Shown here in pieces: positions 52,079-61,186 of a stretch of DNA of 64,000 bases (positions are counted from its first letter, which is position 1; the number at the start of each line of letters is the position of its first letter). A model generated the notes under the pieces. The model had not been told where the DNA came from, did no database searches, and worked only from the letters and a program-made list of their open reading frames with translations. Made by a program: the position numbers and the translations under genes. The stretch spans positions 91,500-155,499 of the forward strand of contig CAKRGM010000002.1 of assembly GCA_934330725.1 (NCBI GenBank), given 5' to 3'. This stretch comes from an uncultured Lachnospiraceae bacterium (GTDB lineage: Bacteria; Bacillota; Clostridia; Lachnospirales; Lachnospiraceae).

Positions 52079-53266
52079 CTAATTGTTTTCAAGCTCCTCA
52101 AAAAACTTAATATACTTATTAACAATTACATCCCATGCAAAATTATCAAGTACATACTGTCGTCCCTGTTCTCCCATTACCTTTGCAACATCCTCATGTT
52201 CAAGAATGTAATCAACAGCACCTTCAAACTCAAAATAATCGCTGAAATATAATCCGCCATTATTAGTCTGTACAAAGTTTTTTGTTACTTCACAATCATT
52301 ATGCACCAAAACCGGTCTTTTACACAACCAGCTTTCCATAATTACAAATGAGAAACTTTCATGTTTAGACGGCTGGCACAGTAACTGTGCGGCTCCGTAG
52401 GCGTCATATTTGTCCTGGATATCCACAAATCCAAGATCGTAAACGTCATTTTTTATCGCTGCCGGTATTTTTACTTCTCCTCCGCCTATAAGAACAAGCT
52501 TAAGATCATTATCATGACGTGTTTTATACTCATGGAAATTGTTAATCAGTGTATATATATTCTTTCCAACATCTTTTCTTCCTGCATATAATATAAAAGG
52601 TTCATTAATATTGAATTTTTTTCTAAACCTTTCTGCATCATATGTAAGGTCCGTATTAAGTCCAAGTCCCATTACCTCAGTCTTAACATTGGATATATCG
52701 TAAATTCTTTTTGTAAGTTCTTCTTCCGGTGCCGCATTAAAAAGCATTCCCGCAACTTTTGAAAATACTCTTCTGAAATTACTCATGTAAACATATGCTT
52801 CTTCATGAAAACAAGGTATCATAACAGCCTTTTCATAACACTGCTGCACGCCATAATATGATGTACCAAACATATATGGAATATAAACAAACGCAGTATA
52901 ATCAGCCTGATTATCTTTAATATACTTATAAAGATCAGGACTGTTAATCATTTCCGACACAAATGTTTCTTCTTCCTCTGGTGTAACCGGCATGTCATTC
53001 ATAAGCTTGATATTGACTTCATCAAATGCTTTGACATTTCTTTTTCTTATTTTGAATCTTTTTACCGGGATCCCCTTAGAATCATATACACCCGGCTTAT
53101 AGTAATCCTCATTCCAGTCAGCTGTAAATTCCTTTACAGTTGTTGTAAGTATTTCAACATCAAGTCCCGCATCAAAAAGGTGTCTCGACACTCCCCTTAA
53201 TGCTGCTTCTGCTCCTCCCGGAATATTTTCACCATACCATGGACAAACAAATCCTATCTTTTTCAT
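52079..53266 (-). CDS. GT4 family glycosyltransferase
   Basis: 395 aa. N-lobe KKIGFVCPWYGENIPGGAEAALRGVSRHL; C-lobe ILYAGRKDVGKNIYTLINNFHEY, then QLLCQPSKHESFSFVIMESWLCKRPVLVH with the acidic ExxxxxxxE motif. It is a clear paralogue of the enzyme at 56152-57351 (same GGAE opening). ATG 53266 belongs to the AAAGG-N13-ATG motif group. Probably one of the chain-building enzymes of the rhamnan-like polymer. Confidence 0.85.
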   Translation of the reverse strand: MKKIGFVCPWYGENIPGGAEAALRGVSRHLFDAGLDVEILTTTVKEFTADWNEDYYKPGVYDSKGIPVKRFKIRKRNVKAFDEVNIKLMNDMPVTPEEEETFVSEMINSPDLYKYIKDNQADYTAFVYIPYMFGTSYYGVQQCYEKAVMIPCFHEEAYVYMSNFRRVFSKVAGMLFNAAPEEELTKRIYDISNVKTEVMGLGLNTDLTYDAERFRKKFNINEPFILYAGRKDVGKNIYTLINNFHEYKTRHDNDLKLVLIGGGEVKIPAAIKNDVYDLGFVDIQDKYDAYGAAQLLCQPSKHESFSFVIMESWLCKRPVLVHNDCEVTKNFVQTNNGGLYFSDYFEFEGAVDYILEHEDVAKVMGEQGRQYVLDNFAWDVIVNKYIKFFEELENN

Positions 53267-53299
53267 AACTGTAACCATACCTTTCCGATGTATGCAAAC

Positions 53300-54373
53300 C
53301 TACTGATTTATAAAATTTTCAATATAACCCAGGAACTGTTTTGCAATCTTTGCATTATCAAAATCTTTCTGGCGTTCGTTCTGGTTTGCTATGACTTTAT
53401 TCCTCAAATCCTTATCTGTAACAACCTTATTTATCATTTCAGCTGCCACCACAGGATCATTGTCCTTTAAAAGTATACCACTTCCGCCAAGCGTATCTGA
53501 AATCGCCGATGTGTCTCTGGCGATAATCGGAATATTGAAATACATGGCCTCTACAAGTGGAACACAGAATCCCTCATGCTCACTCATGCAGAGAAAAACA
53601 TCTGCAATTCTGTAATAAGCAAGAATTTCATCAAACTTAATGTGTCCTGTAAATATTACATCTTTAAGTCCGAGCTCTTTTACATATCCTCTGAGTCTGT
53701 CGTAATAGCTTTCCATTCCGCCATAGTTTCCAACAAATATCAGTCTTGATTTAGGATTGATAAATTTCTTGTAATAATAGTATGCATCTATTACATCTTC
53801 CTGCTTTTTGTTAGGCGCAATTCTTCCTGTAAATAATATATTTGTATATCCGTCATCAGAATACTTTCTTATAATGTTCTTATTTGGCTTCTTCTCATAA
53901 TCTTCAAATGGTATAAGTATCGGTAATACATCTATTGGACATTTATATCCCATTTTTATAAGTTCATTTTTATTGTAGCCCGAATCCGCAATTCCATATT
54001 CCACCTTATCAGCAAAATATTTTGTTGCCTTATATCCCTCACTGCAGTTTATCTGTGCATCCTTATTATATTCTGCAAAATACTCCGGAGGTGTTATATT
54101 ATGATACTGTATTATTTTCCTGCACTCTACTTTATCAAGTATGTAATTTGCTTCATGACCTGTAGACATATGATATATCATGACATCTTCTTTTTTCAGT
54201 TTAGGCATTTCAGCAATCGGATAAGCCGTTCCTTTAGGAAGCCTGTTATCAATAATTTCTGCGTATATAGCTGTACTGTAACCTTCTTTTTTTAACACCT
54301 TATACAGTGCTCTTGTATCATTTCCTACAGCATCACCAAATGATAATACTGGAAGTACCTGAATAACTCTCAT
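53300..54373 (-). CDS. GT4 family glycosyltransferase
   Basis: 357 aa GT-B enzyme with the N-lobe start RVIQVLPVLSFGDAVGNDTRALYKVLKKEG and the C-lobe NILFTGRIAPNKKQEDVIDAYYYY, VFLCMSEHEGFCVPLVEAMYFNIPIIARD and GSGILLKDNDP. The middle QYHNITPPEYF is shared by enzymes like WbpY/WbaZ-type mannosyl or rhamnosyltransferases. It abuts the small coiled-coil gene upstream (three bases apart), implying tight coupling. Confidence 0.86.
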   Translation of the reverse strand: MRVIQVLPVLSFGDAVGNDTRALYKVLKKEGYSTAIYAEIIDNRLPKGTAYPIAEMPKLKKEDVMIYHMSTGHEANYILDKVECRKIIQYHNITPPEYFAEYNKDAQINCSEGYKATKYFADKVEYGIADSGYNKNELIKMGYKCPIDVLPILIPFEDYEKKPNKNIIRKYSDDGYTNILFTGRIAPNKKQEDVIDAYYYYKKFINPKSRLIFVGNYGGMESYYDRLRGYVKELGLKDVIFTGHIKFDEILAYYRIADVFLCMSEHEGFCVPLVEAMYFNIPIIARDTSAISDTLGGSGILLKDNDPVVAAEMINKVVTDKDLRNKVIANQNERQKDFDNAKIAKQFLGYIENFINQ

Positions 54374-54376
54374 TGC

Positions 54377-54856
54377 CTATTCCTCATTTCCTGAAACATT
54401 CTTCTGTGCATCTTCAAGAATTTTCTGCATTTTTCTGCATGTAACCTCAAGCTCATCTATCCTTGCTTCAAGCTCTTTGATAGTTTCTGCATCATTATCA
54501 AACTTTGTAGATACCTGGGACATATTTCTTGTAATATTATCATTGAACTTATTCTGGTCTTCAACAATTGGTTCAATATAAAAACATAAAAGCTTTCTTA
54601 TAACTCTTTTTACAAATTTAACCAGAAATCCCACTACCGGTATTGATGAAGTAAGTGACCTGTATGACTGAACTCCTCTTGACTGATATGTTTCATGAAG
54701 ACATGCCTTAAATGTATTTATATCAAATTCGCCCTTCATATCTCCAGGTGATAAAACCTCTATATCAGCAAATTTAAGATCCTTCTTTGTATATCCGCGT
54801 TCTTTTATATTTTCCCTTATTTCACCCATAATATCTTCGATATTTATCTGTTCCAT
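54377..54856 (-). CDS. Small coiled-coil protein of the polysaccharide cluster, scaffold-like
   Basis: 159 aa, no recognised enzyme domain. Opens MEQINIEDIMGEIREN, has a middle variable part, then a basic/hydrophobic helix (about residues 83-107, VVGFLVKFVKRVIRKLLCFYIE) ending in PIVEDQNKFN, and a C-terminal coiled coil (about 115-150, KELEARIDELEVTCRKMQKI). The same three-part pattern is in the protein at 57368-57796, and its middle module recurs in the methyltransferase N-terminus. May attach glycosyltransferases to the inner membrane face. Confidence 0.65.
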   Translation of the reverse strand: MEQINIEDIMGEIRENIKERGYTKKDLKFADIEVLSPGDMKGEFDINTFKACLHETYQSRGVQSYRSLTSSIPVVGFLVKFVKRVIRKLLCFYIEPIVEDQNKFNDNITRNMSQVSTKFDNDAETIKELEARIDELEVTCRKMQKILEDAQKNVSGNEE

Positions 54857-54894
54857 ATTAATAACCAAACCTTTCTAAATGTTGTTAATATAAC

Positions 54895-56139
54895 CTACAA
54901 TGTGTAATCCCATTTATGTTCAACTCTTATAACACCTACATCCGATATATTTGAATACACTTCAAATCTGACAGCTTCCTTGTAGTAATCTACAGGTATT
55001 CCGTCTCCTGACTCAATTGCTATATCAAGCCAGTACTGACCCGGCATAAGCATTATGTTACTCATATCCAGTGTTACATGTCCGTCCTTTGTAAGATCAA
55101 ACTTCTTACATCTGTCTATTCTTGTATTTGTACCGTAGCAAGGGAATCCGTCTCCTCTGAAAATTCCTATACCAAAGTCTGCATCCTCAACACGTTCCTT
55201 CGTCTTATAATCGAATGACAATGTCAGCGAGTCTCCTGTGCTGAACGAATCAACTTCCTTGCCTTCATTATTAACGAGCTTTATATTATCAAGCTCCGCT
55301 TTGCCATTTCCGTAACGCTTACGCTCTTTCTTTTTCTGTTCTTCCTTTTCTTTATTACGTTCTTTTTCTTTCTCGATTATATCTCTTCTTCTTCCATTCA
55401 TATAATCAAGATATTCAAGATCTACTTCCTTAGGATCACCCTCAAGTGCAATCTCTCCATCCTTTATCCATATCGAGCGGTCACATATCTGCTCAATCTG
55501 TCCTAAAGCATGCGATACAATTACAATTGTCGTACCTTCTGCTTTTATCTCTCTTAATTTATTAAAGCACTTTGCCTGGAAATTAGCATCACCTACGGCA
55601 AGAATTTCATCAATAAGCAGAATATCAGCATCAACATTGATTGCAACTGAAAATGCAAGTCTCATATACATACCTGATGAATATGTTCTTACAGGATTAT
55701 CTATGAATTCTTCAAGCTCTGAAAATGCAATTATATCGTCAAGTCTCTCATCTATTTCCTTTTTTGTAAGACCGAAAATTGAAGCATTTGTGTATATATT
55801 TTCCCTTCCACTCATATCAGGATGAAAGCCCGCTCCAAGTTCGATAAGACTCGATACTCTTCCATGCATTTCAATTGTACCTGAGTTTGGATATATAATT
55901 CTTGTAAGCAGCTTAAGTGTTGTACTCTTACCACATCCGTTTTTTCCGATAAGTCCGATGGCTTCACCTTTTTTTACTGTAAAGCTTATCCCTTTTAATA
56001 CTTCACGCTCTTCATACTTATTTCTCTTCCAGAACAACAGCTTTTCCTTTAATTCGCTGCCTTTATCATAATACACTTTGAAATGCTTCTTGACGTCTTT
56101 TACTTCAATTGCAACATTATTATCCAAAATATCCACCAT
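54895..56139 (-). CDS. wzt: Polysaccharide ABC transporter ATP-binding protein with C-terminal glycan-recognition-like domain
   Basis: 414 aa. The ATPase has Walker A GLIGKNGCGKSTTLKLL near residue 75, signature YSSGMYMRLAFSVAI near 155 and Walker B ADILLIDEILAVGDANFQAKC. A Glu/Lys-rich linker (about 250-275) joins a C-terminal beta-sandwich (about 280-414) as in Wzt proteins that recognise the non-reducing end of the finished polymer. It pairs with Wzm three genes upstream. ATG 56139 is only one base from AAAGG; TTG 56127 gives the 13-base spacing seen in neighbouring genes. Confidence 0.93.
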   Translation of the reverse strand: MVDILDNNVAIEVKDVKKHFKVYYDKGSELKEKLLFWKRNKYEEREVLKGISFTVKKGEAIGLIGKNGCGKSTTLKLLTRIIYPNSGTIEMHGRVSSLIELGAGFHPDMSGRENIYTNASIFGLTKKEIDERLDDIIAFSELEEFIDNPVRTYSSGMYMRLAFSVAINVDADILLIDEILAVGDANFQAKCFNKLREIKAEGTTIVIVSHALGQIEQICDRSIWIKDGEIALEGDPKEVDLEYLDYMNGRRRDIIEKEKERNKEKEEQKKKERKRYGNGKAELDNIKLVNNEGKEVDSFSTGDSLTLSFDYKTKERVEDADFGIGIFRGDGFPCYGTNTRIDRCKKFDLTKDGHVTLDMSNIMLMPGQYWLDIAIESGDGIPVDYYKEAVRFEVYSNISDVGVIRVEHKWDYTL

Positions 56140-56151
56140 GCCTTTCTCTAT

Positions 56152-57351
56152 CTAAGACTTTACATAATCTATCAATTTAACCAGCTTTTCAGTTATTATA
56201 TTCCACTGATAATTTTCTTTGACATATTTTTCACCATTCAGCCCCATAATACCAGCTTCCCTGCTATGTGACAAAATGTAATTTATACTTCCCTCAAACT
56301 CATTGTAATTATAATAATACAATCCGGCATTACTTTTAATGCAGTGTCCTCTTACTACATCACATGCCCCGTTAACAATTACCGGAACCTTTAATGACAT
56401 TGCCTCAAGAACTACTATTGAAAGACTTTCAAACTCTGAAGGAAGCACAAGGGCTTTTGCGCCTTTAATACCACTGAACTTATCCTCCTCAGATACAAAG
56501 CCCAATGCAATTATATCCCCGCTTTCCGGAATATCTATAGCCGGCTTTCCCATAAGTACAAGCTTAAGATCATTATTATTTGCTTTCTTATACTCGATAA
56601 AATCCTCAAAAAGCTTTGCACAGCCTTTTGCCTGATCAATCCTGCCAACATAAACTATATAATTATTTAAATTGTACTTTTGCTTAAATCTGTCAGCATC
56701 CGCATTTTCAGTAACCTCAATGCCGACACCACCCAACTCGCTCTTTATACTTCCATTTCTGAAACGTATATTTATAAGTCTGCGCTCTTCCTGTGTATTA
56801 TAAAATATAGCTTTAGCCTTCATAAACACATCCCGGTACATATTCATCCTAAGATACGGCTCATCATGAGCTTCAGGAATAAGTATTGACTTATCTGCCA
56901 CCTCAGGCAGTCCCATAACAGTAGGATAATACAGATATGTCATAAAGATAAATACATCATAATCACTGCTGTGACTTCTTATGTATTCTATAAGCTTTGG
57001 CGTATACGGTCCCTGAAGTTCAAGCCACCTGTACTCATCTGCCATTTTATCAAGTGCTCCGCCGCTGAGCTTAAGATTTATATCTGCAAACTCCTGCATA
57101 CTTCTTTCTTTTTCAACATCAAACCGCCTTACAGTTATTCCATTTATCTGTTCGCAGTCACTTTTATATTCATTTTTCCATCTGATATAATCTACAGCTT
57201 TACTTGTTAATATTTCTATTTTTACATCATTTCCCGGAATACTTTCGTAATAAGCATTCAGCTGTTCTGCCATCTGTCTGCATTGAAGCTCAGCCCCGCC
57301 GTTTACCTCAAGGCCATATCTTTGGGAAACAAAACATATTTTTCTGCTCAT
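56152..57351 (-). CDS. GT4 family glycosyltransferase
   Basis: 399 aa from ATG 57351 (GGGAGG upstream; a longer frame to 57414 overlaps the previous gene and is unlikely). N-lobe RKICFVSQRYGLEVNGGAELQCRQMAEQL; C-lobe IVYVGRIDQAKGCAKLFEDFIEY and KALVLPSEFESLSIVVLEAMSLKVPVIVN. Paralogue of the enzyme at 52079-53266. It is placed between wzt and a small coiled-coil gene. Confidence 0.86.
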   Translation of the reverse strand: MSRKICFVSQRYGLEVNGGAELQCRQMAEQLNAYYESIPGNDVKIEILTSKAVDYIRWKNEYKSDCEQINGITVRRFDVEKERSMQEFADINLKLSGGALDKMADEYRWLELQGPYTPKLIEYIRSHSSDYDVFIFMTYLYYPTVMGLPEVADKSILIPEAHDEPYLRMNMYRDVFMKAKAIFYNTQEERRLINIRFRNGSIKSELGGVGIEVTENADADRFKQKYNLNNYIVYVGRIDQAKGCAKLFEDFIEYKKANNNDLKLVLMGKPAIDIPESGDIIALGFVSEEDKFSGIKGAKALVLPSEFESLSIVVLEAMSLKVPVIVNGACDVVRGHCIKSNAGLYYYNYNEFEGSINYILSHSREAGIMGLNGEKYVKENYQWNIITEKLVKLIDYVKS

Positions 57352-57367
57352 ATGCCCGGCCTCCCTG

Positions 57368-57796
57368 TCAATTCTGTCCGGCTTTAAGATCAGCCACCTG
57401 AGCCTTAAGCTCATTTACTTCTTTTTGCAATTCGTCTATGGTTTTCTGACTCTGCGAAATATAATCACCAAGCTGTGTCAGGACATCAACATTGTGAATG
57501 TTATATCTGTTCTGGTCTTCAACAACCGGATCTATCATAAAATATGTGAGTTTCTTTACAATTTTTTTAATAAACCGTGCAATAGGATTACCTGTTACGG
57601 ATCTGTCCCATGCTACATAATGCGTTCTCTTAAGCTTTGCAACACTATCATCATAATATCTTTTATCAAATTCATTTTCAGATATGTCCACGCTGCCTGC
57701 ATCAGTGTTATCATGAGCCGCAGATACACTCTCTCCTCTTATCTGCCTCATTATATCTTCGATATTTACTGAATCCATAAACTCTCCATTCCACAT
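57368..57796 (-). CDS. Small coiled-coil protein of the polysaccharide cluster, paralogue of the 54377 protein
   Basis: 142 aa. Opens near residue 8 with SVNIEDIMRQIRGE, then a variable acidic part, a basic/hydrophobic helix (about 68-90, IARFIKKIVKKLTYFMID) ending in PVVEDQNRYN, and a C-terminal coiled coil (about 105-140, KTIDELQKEVNELKAQVADLK). Same plan as the 54377-54856 protein with about 160 aa. Both sit just upstream of a GT4 gene. Function unknown; a docking role for the enzymes is inference. Confidence 0.65.
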   Translation of the reverse strand: MWNGEFMDSVNIEDIMRQIRGESVSAAHDNTDAGSVDISENEFDKRYYDDSVAKLKRTHYVAWDRSVTGNPIARFIKKIVKKLTYFMIDPVVEDQNRYNIHNVDVLTQLGDYISQSQKTIDELQKEVNELKAQVADLKAGQN

Positions 57797-57814
57797 AAAA
57801 ATGCGTAATACACC

Positions 57815-58591
57815 TTAAAATTCTTCGGCAAAACCTTTCTGAAGCTTTTTAAACAATAATTCACCAATTACAATTGATACAATACCAACTATCAAAGCAC
57901 TAAATAATGAACTAAGACTTGGTATCTGCTGGTAATATAATATATCTCTGTATATTTCAATAACAGGTGATAACGGATTTAATCTAAATATTGGCATAGC
58001 CCAGTCAGGAACCATGTCAGCGCCGTACATTACAGGTGTAAGGTACTGCAATGCCATAATAAGAATTCCAAGTATATACTGCAGATCTCTTAAATATACT
58101 GTAAGAGATGCAACTATCATGGCAGCTCCCAGACACAGTATGTACTCAACTATCATAACTGCCGGAAGACATAATAATGCATGTAAATATAATCCTTTGC
58201 CACTGACTAAAAGAACTGCAAATATAACAACAAATGTAAGAAGCATATTAACGAATCCGCTTGTTACTGTAGCTATAGGAAGTACTTCTCTTGGAAAATA
58301 TATTTTCTTTACCATATCTTTTTCTCGTATTATACTTGTTGAACCATCCTGAACACTTGATGCAAAAAACATCCATGGTACAAGTGCAACAAACAGGAAC
58401 AGATAATACTGTGGATAACCGGCTCTCATGATAACCGAGAATACAAGGGTGTATACTACCAGCTGTAATAACGGGTTGATAAATGTCCATAAAAATCCAA
58501 GAACTGATCCTTTATAACGGCCTCTTAAGTCTTTTCTTACAAGACTGAAGATCATCTCTCTGTAATTATATATCTCTTTTAAATGCTTCAC
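57815..58591 (-). CDS. wzm: Polysaccharide ABC transporter permease
   Basis: 258 aa with six membrane segments. The start KHLKEIYNYREMIFSLVRKDLRGRYKGSVLGFLWTFINPLLQLVVYTLVF is the Wzm/ABC-2 opening, followed by LVPWMFFASSVQDG and a final hydrophobic pair. It exports lipid-linked polysaccharide with Wzt. GTG 58591 stands five bases after GGAGG and is preferred to the longer frame beginning with TTG 58624. Confidence 0.93.
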   Translation of the reverse strand: MKHLKEIYNYREMIFSLVRKDLRGRYKGSVLGFLWTFINPLLQLVVYTLVFSVIMRAGYPQYYLFLFVALVPWMFFASSVQDGSTSIIREKDMVKKIYFPREVLPIATVTSGFVNMLLTFVVIFAVLLVSGKGLYLHALLCLPAVMIVEYILCLGAAMIVASLTVYLRDLQYILGILIMALQYLTPVMYGADMVPDWAMPIFRLNPLSPVIEIYRDILYYQQIPSLSSLFSALIVGIVSIVIGELLFKKLQKGFAEEF

Positions 58592-58629
58592 TTTTTCCTC
58601 CATTCTGCATTTTACGCACAACAAACCTT

Positions 58630-59904
58630 TTATTTATGTGACTCAAGTATCTCTTTGAGCCTTGAATTCACAAGCTTTACAGACCTGTCCATGCTAAGGT
58701 GTTTTTTTATATATGATGATGCTTTTATCTTTATACTTTCGTAAAAATCTTTATCCTCATAAAGCTTCTTCATATATTCCGCGGCCTGATCTATATCTGC
58801 ATCAGCCCACTTGTAGCCTTTCTTAAATGGCGGCATGTCCTTTTCTATCTCTATCATCTTATAATCCACCATGCATGCCACATCACTGTTCATAAACTCT
58901 GTATTAGCTGACCAGTTTGTAGCTATCGTAGGTGTTCCGACTATCATGGCCTCAGCAAGAACCAGTCCGAATCCTTCTGCCCTATGTAACGAAGCAAATA
59001 CGTCTGCACATTTTGTAAGGCTGTTAACCTCCAATTTAGAAAGTGTCTTATTTATTATATATATATTCTCGTATCCGTCAAGTACTGAATGAATATATTT
59101 AATATCCTCTTCATTCTGCTCTATCTCATTTATCTTAATTACGATACCGACATCCTGATTATCCTTATTGAATGCCCTCTTAAATGCTTCAATTGTACCA
59201 AGCGGATTTTTTCTTTCCATGATACTTCCACTGTCAAACATCATAAGGAATAAAAACTTATCTCTTGGAAGACCAAAATAATCTCTGTCATACTTTTCAT
59301 CAGTTGGTGCTGTTACACAGTATGGAACTGTATATACCGGCTTGTCCGTATATTTTCTTAATGTATTCGATATAAACTCTGCCGGAGTCCATATTTCATC
59401 AGCAAGATTTATATTGCCAAGCCACTCCTGTGGAAACTCTTCCAATTCCCACAGCCAGTAGGCGATATTATATCTGTAATCCCAAAGCTTCTTTCCAAGC
59501 TGCATATAAGCAACCGTAAATTCACTTGCATTAACGTGAATCAGATTAATATTATATGGTGTATCTTCTGTTATCTTATGTGCATATGTTTCATTTGTCA
59601 TGCTGCCGCCTGGCGGTACAAAAAAATTATTTATCGTGTAATCATAGTCACTTTTCTCAAAAATATCAGCCATAAGTCTTGTACTCTGTCCAAGTCCATT
59701 GTCACCTTTAATGTTTCCAACCAGATTAATACCTGTTTTATACTTGTCAGGCTGAAATGGCTCTATAGATATTTTATCGAGATTTCTGGTGTTTTTCTGC
59801 ACTATCTTTTCTTTAACCGATGAGAGAAATTTTGATGGCAGTACTTTTGTTAACACTGGACGCATCGCATTTGCCATGTTAAGTGCCAGCTTTGATAAAC
59901 TCAT
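58630..59904 (-). CDS. GT4 family glycosyltransferase
   Basis: 424 aa. N-terminal 50 residues are basic and may touch the membrane. NLVGNIKGDNGLGQSTRLMADI opens the GT-B fold. The middle has YNIAYWLWELEEFPQEW and ADEIWTPAEFISNTLRKY, typical of WsaF/WbpX-like rhamnosyl or mannosyl GT4 enzymes. C-lobe: FLFLMMFDSGSIMERKNPLGTIEAFK and ADVFASLHRAEGFGLVLAEAMIVGTPTIATNWS. Adjacent to wzm, one base after the next upstream gene, so tightly coupled. Confidence 0.87.
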   Translation of the reverse strand: MSLSKLALNMANAMRPVLTKVLPSKFLSSVKEKIVQKNTRNLDKISIEPFQPDKYKTGINLVGNIKGDNGLGQSTRLMADIFEKSDYDYTINNFFVPPGGSMTNETYAHKITEDTPYNINLIHVNASEFTVAYMQLGKKLWDYRYNIAYWLWELEEFPQEWLGNINLADEIWTPAEFISNTLRKYTDKPVYTVPYCVTAPTDEKYDRDYFGLPRDKFLFLMMFDSGSIMERKNPLGTIEAFKRAFNKDNQDVGIVIKINEIEQNEEDIKYIHSVLDGYENIYIINKTLSKLEVNSLTKCADVFASLHRAEGFGLVLAEAMIVGTPTIATNWSANTEFMNSDVACMVDYKMIEIEKDMPPFKKGYKWADADIDQAAEYMKKLYEDKDFYESIKIKASSYIKKHLSMDRSVKLVNSRLKEILESHK

Positions 59905-61002
59905 TTAATTTTCCTCCATATTTTCCATTATGAAATCATATACCTTCTTACCAAGTCTGTCGGGCTTATATCTTTCAATTACTTCTTTATATGCTTCTGT
60001 GTCGACTTTTTTATCGTAAGATATCATTGCATTTGCAAGGTTATCTATCTGCTGTTCTTCGTCACAGTTTATATCAAATTCATTAACTGCTCCACCAGCA
60101 ACTTCTTTATATATATCGAGATTGCTTACGAGAATCGGCTTTTCAAACTTCATGACCTCAATTACAGGCATGCCAAACCCTTCTGCCTTTGATGGAAAAA
60201 CAAAACATGAACATTCAGAATACAACTGATGCTTTTTCCTGTTGGTAACATAATCCATATATGTTACAGTTTCTGTTGCTTCCCTGACTTCATTAATAAG
60301 CTCCTCGATATCGGGTTCAAGCATTTTTCCGGCAAGTACTAATGGCTTATTTCCGCCAAGCTCCTTATAACGCAGATATCCCTTCATAAGCAGGTCGACG
60401 CCTTTTCTTTTTTCCATATTACCTATATACAAAAGATATCCCTTATCCGTATTATTCCATTTGTGCTTAAGCGGATGTGATATAATATATGCGGTACAGT
60501 TCCTGATATCTGCTGCATCCGGAAATATATTTTCAGTTGTAAGTTTTGTCTGATTTGAGTTATATAAAATAAAATCTGTATTCTTAAGTGTCTTTTTCAG
60601 TCCCATCTTAAAATATATGCTGTAAATCAGGCCAAAGTACTGCATATATTGAACAGGAAACATGTCGTGTATGGTGACCATAGTCTTAAAACTGCCCTTC
60701 AGCTTCTTAGGAATAATTGCATTAACTTCCCAGAAAATATCCGGCTTTATATCATCAAGTTCTCTTTGGACAAATGAAAAATAGGCAAGCACTCCCGGAC
60801 TTTTATATGTTGACGTCCCTCTTACCCTTACATCAATGCCCTGTCTGATAAAATATTTAATATACTCACTTTCAGCCACATCTGTGATAAGCACAAATTC
60901 CAAATCCTTGTATTCAATCAACACTTTAAGGAAATCATTAAGGTACATTCCTACTCCACTCGGTTTTGAACCAAGTGTCCTTGCGTCCACAGCAATTTTC
61001 AT
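59905..61002 (-). CDS. GT4 family glycosyltransferase
   Basis: 365 aa. N-lobe KIAVDARTLGSKPSGVGMYLNDFL; C-lobe LLYIGNMEKRKGVDLLMKGYLRY and SCFVFPSKAEGFGMPVIEVMKFEKPILVSNLD. Resembles the WbdA/WbpZ-like mannosyl or rhamnosyltransferase group. ATG 61002 keeps the 13-base spacing to AAAGG seen in neighbours; ATG 61014 is one base from AAAGG. First enzyme of the Wzm/Wzt set after a terminator, so the transcription unit probably begins here. Confidence 0.87.
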   Translation of the reverse strand: MKIAVDARTLGSKPSGVGMYLNDFLKVLIEYKDLEFVLITDVAESEYIKYFIRQGIDVRVRGTSTYKSPGVLAYFSFVQRELDDIKPDIFWEVNAIIPKKLKGSFKTMVTIHDMFPVQYMQYFGLIYSIYFKMGLKKTLKNTDFILYNSNQTKLTTENIFPDAADIRNCTAYIISHPLKHKWNNTDKGYLLYIGNMEKRKGVDLLMKGYLRYKELGGNKPLVLAGKMLEPDIEELINEVREATETVTYMDYVTNRKKHQLYSECSCFVFPSKAEGFGMPVIEVMKFEKPILVSNLDIYKEVAGGAVNEFDINCDEEQQIDNLANAMISYDKKVDTEAYKEVIERYKPDRLGKKVYDFIMENMEEN

Positions 61003-61130
61003 ATATTCATCCATACCTTTCGCTACTCAATTTTATTTTATCCGGCATAAAGTATTATACCTTTTATCAATATACATCTAAGTATTTCCATATGATAAAA
61101 GTATTATTCTGTGTTTATAATATCAATAAA

Positions 61131-61163
61131 ACGACCGGCTTCTTTCTGCTCAGAACCGGTCGT
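61131..61163 (-). terminator. Terminator after the 61187-62125 GT2 gene
   Basis: ACGACCGG/CCGGTCGT stem (61131-61138 with 61156-61163) flanked by T-rich sequence on both sides. Separates the upstream GT2 gene from the rhamnan cluster. Confidence 0.75.
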
Positions 61164-61186
61164 GTTTTTAACCAAGCCTCACATAC

